Source: an alpha proteobacterium AAP81b (lineage in GTDB: Bacteria > Pseudomonadota > Alphaproteobacteria > Sphingomonadales > Sphingomonadaceae). Taken from it: 42,430 nucleotides of DNA. Every line of letters begins with the position of its first letter. Position 1 is the first letter of the stretch. The stretch lies in NCBI GenBank assembly GCA_001295935.1, contig LJHX01000129.1, positions 1 to 42,430 on the forward strand, in the 5' to 3' direction. The notes beneath the pieces are model-generated. The model was not told where the DNA came from and ran no database searches. It saw only the letters and a list, made by a program, of their open reading frames with translations. Below, in pieces: positions 37,303 to 42,430 of the stretch. The translations under genes and the position numbers were made by a program.

Positions 37303-38186
37303 CGTTCGCCGGTATCGTAATTGAAGCCGATAACGCGCGCCCCGGCGGGCAGGTCCTCGAGCGCCTGGGCGATCGCCTGGAGCGTTGCCCCTGACGAAAT
37401 GCCGACGAGCAGGCCTTCTTCCTTGGCCGAGCGCAGCGCCATCGCCTTGGCGGCGCCGGCGTCGACCTGGATGACGCCGTCGAGGAGCCTGGTGTGGAGA
37501 TTGGCCGGGATGAAGCCGGCACCGATGCCCTGGATCGGGTGGGGGCTCGGCTGGCCGCCCGAGATCACCGGCGAGGCGGCGGGCTCGACGGCATAGACCT
37601 TGAGGCCGGGCCAGCGCGGCTTGAGCACCTCGGCGATGCCGGTGATATGGCCGCCGGTGCCGACGCCCGTCACGATGGCGTGCGGCGGCGCCTCGGCGAA
37701 ATCGGCGAAAATCTCCTCGGCGGTGGTGCGGACGTGGACGGCGATGTTGGCGGGGTTTTCGAACTGCTGCGCCATCCAGCTGTTCGGTGTTTCGGCGACG
37801 ATCGCCGTGGCGCGCTCGATGGCGCCCTTCATGCCCTTCTCGCGCGGCGTCAGGTCGAAGCTGGCGCCATAGGCGAGCATCAGCCGGCGCCGTTCGAGCG
37901 ACATCGATTCGGGCATGACGAGGATCAGCTTGTAGCCCTTGACCGCGGCGACCATGGCAAGGCCGATGCCGGTGTTGCCGCTGGTCGGCTCGACGATGAT
38001 GCCGCCGGGCTGCAGGCTGCCATCGGCTTCGGCGGCTTCAATCATGGCGAGCGCGATGCGGTCCTTGATCGACCCGCCGGGGTTGGCGCGTTCGGACTTG
38101 ATCCAGACTTCGGCGTTCGGAAACAGCTTCGCCACGCGGATGTGCGGCGTGTTGCCGATGGTGGCGAGGACGTTCGGGGCTTTCAT
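37266..38186 (-). CDS. cysK: Cysteine synthase A (O-acetylserine sulfhydrylase)
   Basis: Makes cysteine from O-acetylserine and sulfide with PLP. The 306-residue protein has Lys41 in [14 protein letters not shown] (Schiff base), the PLP/substrate loop [27 protein letters not shown] and LLVGISSGA. Start ATG at 38186 follows AGGCAGGAG; the longer in-frame reading to 38246 has no family match. Convergent with the metallophosphoesterase gene, with coding overlap of 37 bases. Confidence 0.95.
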   Translation of the reverse strand: MKAPNVLATIGNTPHIRVAKLFPNAEVWIKSERANPGGSIKDRIALAMIEAAEADGSLQPGGIIVEPTSGNTGIGLAMVAAVKGYKLILVMPESMSLERRRLMLAYGASFDLTPREKGMKGAIERATAIVAETPNSWMAQQFENPANIAVHVRTTAEEIFADFAEAPPHAIVTGVGTGGHITGIAEVLKPRWPGLKVYAVEPAASPVISGGQPSPHPIQGIGAGFIPANLHTRLLDGVIQVDAGAAKAMALRSAKEEGLLVGISSGATLQAIAQALEDLPAGARVIGFNYDTGERYLSVPDFLPTE

Positions 38187-38217
38187 GCGGGCACTCCTGC
38201 CTTGGGGCTGGCGAAAA

Positions 38218-39582
38218 CTATAGCGCGATGTTGGGCTTTGCGTCACCGGCGGTGGCGATCTCGGCAGCGTCGGCGGCGACCGGATCGGGATCGGCGAAGC
38301 GATCGGCGCGGCGCAGCTCGGGAAAGCCCCAGGCCCACAGCCCGGTGACGACGATCGCGCCGATGCCGCCGGCGACGACGGCTTCGACGGGGCCGAGCCA
38401 CGCCGCGGTGATGCCGCTTTCGAACTCGCCCAATTCGTTCGACGCCGAGATGAACAGCATCGACACCGCCGAGACGCGGCCGCGCATCGCGTCGGGGGTG
38501 TGCATCTGGATCAGCGACGAGCGGACGAAGACCGAGATCATGTCGGCGGCGCCGAGCACCGCCAGCGCCGCAAGGCTGAGCAGCAGGTTGGTCGACAGGC
38601 CGAAGACGGCCGTCGCCGCGCCGAACAGCGCCACACAGACGAACATCACCGGTCCGACGTTGCGGTTGAGCGGACGGAAGGCCAGCGCCAGCGCCGTCAC
38701 CGCGGCGCCTACCGCCGGCGCGGCGCGCAAGGGGCCGAGGCCCTCAACGCCGACATGCAGGACGTCGCGGGCATAGACCGGCAGCATCGCCGTCGCCCCG
38801 CCGAGCAGCACGGCGAAGAGGTCGAGACTGATGGCACCGAGCACGATGCGGTTGTGGCGGACATAGAAGAGGCCATCGACGAGGCTGCGCCAGCGCGACA
38901 CCGTCGCGGCTTCCGGGCGCGGCACCGGGCCGATCAGCAGCAACAGGCCGAGCGCCGCGCCGAACAGCGCCGCGGCCGCGATATAGGCGGTGGCGGCGCT
39001 GGCGGCGTAGAGATAGGCGCCGAGCGGCGGCCCGGCGATGGCGCCGGTCTGCCAGCTGATCGAGCCGAGCGCGATCGCCGAGGGCAGCAACTCGCGCGGC
39101 ACCAGATTGGGCGCCAGCGCCGAAAGCGCCGGCCCGGCAAAGGCGCGGCCGATGCCGAAGACGAAGGCGACGACGAACAGCGCCTCGATGGTGAGGGCGT
39201 CGCGCCACGCCAGCGCGCCGAGCACGCCGGCGCAGGCCATTTGCAGCGCCACCGCGGCACGCGCGATCTGCCGGCGGTCGACTCGATCGGCGACGACGCC
39301 GACGATGAGCGTCAGCCCGAACAGCGGCACGAACTGCACCAGCCCGACCATGCCGAGCAGGAAGGCGGCATCGCGCGGCGCCATGGTGGCGCGGGCGAGA
39401 TCATAGACCTGCCAGCCGATGACGACGACCATCATCATGCTGGCGATCGTCAGCGCGAAGCGGCCGATCCAATAGGCGCGGTAATTGGCGATGCGCAGCG
39501 GGGCGGGGATGGCGACCACCGGGGGTGTGTAGGGGGTGAGTCGCGGGGTCGCAACCGCCGCCGGCATCGGCCGATTCGGCAA
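38218..39582 (-). CDS. MFS transporter (EntS/MFS_3-like)
   Basis: A 454-residue membrane protein with about 11-12 predicted helices. It has the EntS/MFS_3-type start ([29 protein letters not shown]), the motif A region [16 protein letters not shown], and [20 protein letters not shown] and [20 protein letters not shown], both typical of the family that includes enterobactin exporters. Substrate unknown. An Ala/Pro-rich N-terminal tail of about 28 residues precedes helix 1; an internal start is possible. It is upstream of cysK with a 31-base gap, so the two may be co-transcribed. Confidence 0.91.
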   Translation of the reverse strand: MPNRPMPAAVATPRLTPYTPPVVAIPAPLRIANYRAYWIGRFALTIASMMMVVVIGWQVYDLARATMAPRDAAFLLGMVGLVQFVPLFGLTLIVGVVADRVDRRQIARAAVALQMACAGVLGALAWRDALTIEALFVVAFVFGIGRAFAGPALSALAPNLVPRELLPSAIALGSISWQTGAIAGPPLGAYLYAASAATAYIAAAALFGAALGLLLLIGPVPRPEAATVSRWRSLVDGLFYVRHNRIVLGAISLDLFAVLLGGATAMLPVYARDVLHVGVEGLGPLRAAPAVGAAVTALALAFRPLNRNVGPVMFVCVALFGAATAVFGLSTNLLLSLAALAVLGAADMISVFVRSSLIQMHTPDAMRGRVSAVSMLFISASNELGEFESGITAAWLGPVEAVVAGGIGAIVVTGLWAWGFPELRRADRFADPDPVAADAAEIATAGDAKPNIAL

Positions 39583-39678
39583 GACTTTGACGGACTTGCG
39601 TTTTGCCGGTTAACCCAGAAACAAATTTGTCATTGGTAAAGAAAGTGTATACAGCGCGCGTCGGTGAGGGAGACGCGT

Positions 39679-39999
39679 GTGGCGCTGGTTCGGGAATTCT
39701 GCGGGTATCTGCTCGGCGTGGCGATGTGCCTGATGGCGCTGGCGCTGAGTGGACTGGCGTGGCTCGGACTCGAGAATGAATTCGGCTGGCAATATGCGCT
39801 GGGCGCGGTGGTCGCCGGGGGCATCGTGCGCATCAATGTCGCGCTTCCGGTCGGGCTGTTTCTCTATGCCAGCAACCTCTGGGGCTGGCCGATGCCGCAG
39901 GCATTGGCTTTCGCGACGCCCGGCCTGGTGCTGGTGATTCCCTCCTTCGCCGTCCACCTGTTCACCATCGTCGTCGGCAATCCGGCCCGCCGCGCCTGA
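39679..39999 (+). CDS. Small hypothetical membrane protein
   Basis: A 106-residue protein with three hydrophobic segments: YLLGVAMCLMALALSGLAWL, ALGAVVAGGIVRINVALPVG running into LFLYASNLW, and LVLVIPSFAVHLFTIVV. GTG at 39679 has AGGGAG six bases upstream; an in-frame GTG at 39664 lies ahead of that site and is less likely. No family is recognised. The end meets the uvrD-type gene in convergent orientation six bases later. Confidence 0.6.
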   Translation: MALVREFCGYLLGVAMCLMALALSGLAWLGLENEFGWQYALGAVVAGGIVRINVALPVGLFLYASNLWGWPMPQALAFATPGLVLVIPSFAVHLFTIVVGNPARRA

Positions 40000-40005
40000 G
40001 CCGAT

Positions 40006-42297
40006 TCAGGGCCTCACTTCGACGAAGCTGTCGAGGATTCGCTTGGTCCCCGCCGCGGGGAAATCGATCTCGAGCTTGTTGCCCTCGATGCCGATGACGG
40101 TGCCTTCGCCGAACTTCGAATGAAAGACCCGTGCGCCGAGCTTGACGTCGGCGCGCCCGCGCAGGCCCACCGATACCGCGCTCGCCTTGACGTCGATCGC
40201 CGGTGCGGTGTTGCGCGCCGCGCCGAAGCCGCCGGCGGCGCGCTCCCAGCCGGGACCACGCCCGGTGCCGCGGCCGACATGCGCGAAGGGATCGACCTCG
40301 CCCTGCAGCGCCGCGCGCCAGAGGCTGGGACCGCCCGACAAGGTGCTCGTCACCTCGACATGATCGAGCGGGAGTTCCGAGACGAAGCGCGACGGAATCG
40401 CCGCCGTCCACTGGCCATAGACGCGGCGGTTGGCGGCATGGGTGATCGTCGCGGTGCGCCGCGCCCGGGTGATGCCGACATAGGCGAGGCGGCGTTCCTC
40501 CTCCAGGGACTTGGCGCCACCTTCGTCGAGGGCGCGCTGGCTCGGGAAGACGCCTTCCTCCCAGCCGGCGAGGAAGACATGGTCGAACTCCAGCCCCTTG
40601 GCGGCGTGGAGGGTCATGATCGTCAGCTTCTCGGTGGCGTCAGAGGCGTCATTGTCCATGACCAGGCTGACATGTTCGAGGAAGCCGGTCAGCGACGGAT
40701 AATCCTCCATGGCGCGCGTCAGTTCGATGAGGTTGTCGAGGCGCCCTTGCGCTTCGGCGGATTTGTCGGCCTGCCACATCGCGACATAGCCCGATTCCTC
40801 GAGGACGATGCGCGCCAGCTCGGGGTGGGGTGTGGTTTCGGCGAGCGCCCGCCAGCGGTCGAGGTCCATGACGAGGGTTTTCAAGGACCGCCGTGCCGCC
40901 GGTGACAGCGCCGGCGTCTCGACGATCGCCTCGGCGGCGCGCGGCAGCGGGCGGTCCATGCTCCGCGCCGCGGCATGCAGCGCCGCCATCGCCTTGTCGC
41001 CGAGCCCGCGCTTGGGGACGTTGACGATCCGCTCGAAGGCCAGCGCATCGTTGGGCGAGACGATCAGCCGGAGATAGGCCAGCGCGTCGCGGACCTCGGC
41101 GCGCTCGTAGAAGCGGAAGCCGCCGACGATGCGATAGGGCAGGCCGATGCCGATGAAGCGGTCCTCGAGCTCGCGCGTCTGGAACTGGGCGCGGACGAGG
41201 ATCGCCATCTGGTTGAGGCTGGCCCCCTCGCGGGCGCGGCGCTCGGCATGGTCGCCAATCAGCCGGGCTTCCTCGGGCCCGTCCCAGACGCCGATGACGG
41301 CGATCTTCTCGCCCGCGCTGCCGGCGGTGAACAGCTGCTTGCCGAGGCGGCCCTTGTTATGGGCGATGAGGCCATTGGCGGCGGCGAGGATGTGCGACGT
41401 CGAGCGGTAATTCTGCTCGAGGCGGATGACCTTGGCGCCGGGAAAATCGCGCTCGAAGCGCAGGATGTTGGCGACTTCGGCGCCGCGCCACGAATAGATC
41501 GACTGGTCGTCGTCGCCGACGCAGGCGATGTTGTGGCGAGCGCCGGCGAGCAGGGTCAGCCAGCGATACTGGGCGACGTTGGTATCCTGATATTCGTCGA
41601 CCATGATATATTTGAAGCGCCGCTGATAATCCGCCAGCACATCGGGCGCCTCGGTGAAGATCGTCAGCATGTGAAGCAGCAGGTCGCCGAAGTCGGCGGC
41701 GTTGAGCGCCCGCAGCCGCTCCTGGTAGCGCGCATAGAGTTTCGCGCCGTTCGCCTGCCCCTCGCCGAAGCTCATCGCTTCGCCAGGCGGCACTTCGGCG
41801 GGGATCTCGCCGCGGTTCTTCCAGCGGTCGATGTGCCCGGCGAGTTGCTTCGCCGGCCAGCGCCGCTCGTCGAGACCGGCTTCGATGACGACCTGCTTGA
41901 GCAGGCGGAGCTGGTCGTCGGTATCGAGGATGGTGAAGTTCGAATCGAGCCCGACGAGCCCGGCGTGGCGACGCAGCATCCGCGCCGCGATCGAGTGGAA
42001 GGTGCCGAGGAAGGGCAGGCCTTCGGCAAGATCGCCGACGAGGACTTCCATGCGGTGCCGCATCTCGCGCGCCGCGCGGTTGGTAAAGGTGACGGCGAGG
42101 ATTTCCGACGGCCAGGCGAGGCGGCTGAAGACGATATGGGCGAGCCGACTGGTCAGCGCCTTGGTCTTGCCGGTGCCGGCGCCGGCGAGGATGAGCACCG
42201 GGCCTTCGGTGGTCAGCACCGCGTCGCGCTGTGGCGGGTTGAGACCCTGGAGCCAGGGCGGCAGATCGGCGGGGGCAGGGGCGGGGGCGGAAGCCAT
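40006..42297 (-). CDS. uvrD: UvrD/PcrA-type superfamily 1 DNA helicase
   Basis: A 3'-5' helicase for nucleotide excision and mismatch repair or for clearing stalled complexes. The 763-residue chain has the Q motif LNPPQRDAV, Walker A GAGTGKT (39-45), MVDEYQDTN (motif II), GDDDQSIYSWRGA (III), LEQNYRST (IV), TLHAAKGLEFDHVFLAG (V) and LAYVGITRAR (VI). The C-terminus carries the Tudor-like RNA-polymerase-contact domain (GARVFHSKFGEGTVIGIEGN). UvrD versus PcrA naming cannot be settled from motifs alone. Confidence 0.95.
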   Translation of the reverse strand: MASAPAPAPADLPPWLQGLNPPQRDAVLTTEGPVLILAGAGTGKTKALTSRLAHIVFSRLAWPSEILAVTFTNRAAREMRHRMEVLVGDLAEGLPFLGTFHSIAARMLRRHAGLVGLDSNFTILDTDDQLRLLKQVVIEAGLDERRWPAKQLAGHIDRWKNRGEIPAEVPPGEAMSFGEGQANGAKLYARYQERLRALNAADFGDLLLHMLTIFTEAPDVLADYQRRFKYIMVDEYQDTNVAQYRWLTLLAGARHNIACVGDDDQSIYSWRGAEVANILRFERDFPGAKVIRLEQNYRSTSHILAAANGLIAHNKGRLGKQLFTAGSAGEKIAVIGVWDGPEEARLIGDHAERRAREGASLNQMAILVRAQFQTRELEDRFIGIGLPYRIVGGFRFYERAEVRDALAYLRLIVSPNDALAFERIVNVPKRGLGDKAMAALHAAARSMDRPLPRAAEAIVETPALSPAARRSLKTLVMDLDRWRALAETTPHPELARIVLEESGYVAMWQADKSAEAQGRLDNLIELTRAMEDYPSLTGFLEHVSLVMDNDASDATEKLTIMTLHAAKGLEFDHVFLAGWEEGVFPSQRALDEGGAKSLEEERRLAYVGITRARRTATITHAANRRVYGQWTAAIPSRFVSELPLDHVEVTSTLSGGPSLWRAALQGEVDPFAHVGRGTGRGPGWERAAGGFGAARNTAPAIDVKASAVSVGLRGRADVKLGARVFHSKFGEGTVIGIEGNKLEIDFPAAGTKRILDSFVEVRP

Positions 42298-42342
42298 GGC
42301 GAACAGTTAGAGAACGCAAGCGTTGTTGGGAAGTTTTCTCTA

Positions 42343-42366
42343 CTCCCCTCCTGCTTGCGGGAGGGG
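42343..42366. repeat. Half copy of the CTCCCCTCC-n-GGGAGGGG palindrome
   Basis: CTCCCCTCCTGC and the matching GCGGGAGGGG are the core also found in both arms of the 687-806 element. It lies just upstream of the helicase gene start. Sequence beyond it to the window end (42367-42430) shows no recognised gene. Confidence 0.75.
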
Positions 42367-42430
42367 CTGGGGGTGGGATGGATCGTGCCGGATAGACGGC
42401 GGCAGCCGCGCGCCGACGCCGAGGCGTCTT

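Overview
The window is GC-rich chromosomal DNA, apart from a few AT-richer patches. Gene content and order (aroQ-accB, a fused thiS-thiG, an MlaE/F/D plus lipoprotein transport operon, acnA with alphaproteobacterial neighbours, and a MerR-led acyl-CoA oxidation operon) point to an alphaproteobacterium, most likely of the order Sphingomonadales. The palindromic repeats fit that too. This placement rests on gene style and recall, not on a marker gene. No rRNA, tRNA or CRISPR array was found.

Layout. 1-2540: biosynthesis (accB 5' part, aroQ, thiSG fusion, nitroreductase). 2603-4323: a polymorphic-toxin style pair, a WHH/HNH-type nuclease toxin overlapping by one base a SUKH-type immunity gene, with AT-richer DNA at the toxin tip and immunity gene. 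4469-6353: a leftward operon of alpha/beta hydrolase, RppH-like Nudix enzyme and DUF1810 protein. 6755-10315: a leftward four-gene Mla/MCE lipid transport operon with translational overlaps. 10402-14476: HAD phosphatase, GNAT acetyltransferase and a large secreted serralysin-type metalloprotease with RTX repeats and a clear terminator. 14834-21928: a small membrane protein, aconitase, recR, def, an SDR, purF and hisI.

21978-25439 is the main accessory region. All genes are on the minus strand: an HTH protein, a vapBC toxin-antitoxin pair, and an AIPR-family (abortive infection) gene with a PD-(D/E)xK-like N-terminus in much AT-richer DNA. Two diverged direct copies of a roughly 180-bp hairpin-rich element lie just upstream of the HTH gene and of vapB, giving a cassette-like layout. 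This is the best candidate for an undescribed system.

25949-42297: cytochrome P450 (with an unusual I-helix), a Crp/Fnr regulator, a di-haem peroxidase-like lipoprotein, then a beta-oxidation operon (MerR regulator, acyl-CoA dehydrogenase, thiolase, FadB/J-type multifunctional enzyme). These are followed by an Old Yellow Enzyme family oxidoreductase, a metallophosphoesterase, cysteine synthase, an MFS exporter, a small membrane protein and a UvrD/PcrA helicase.

Four copies of a near-perfect 27-31-bp-arm palindrome (REPIN-like) are scattered through the right half, two of them between genes of the beta-oxidation operon. Two other palindromic repeat families occur at 687-806/42343-42366 and 6577-6702.
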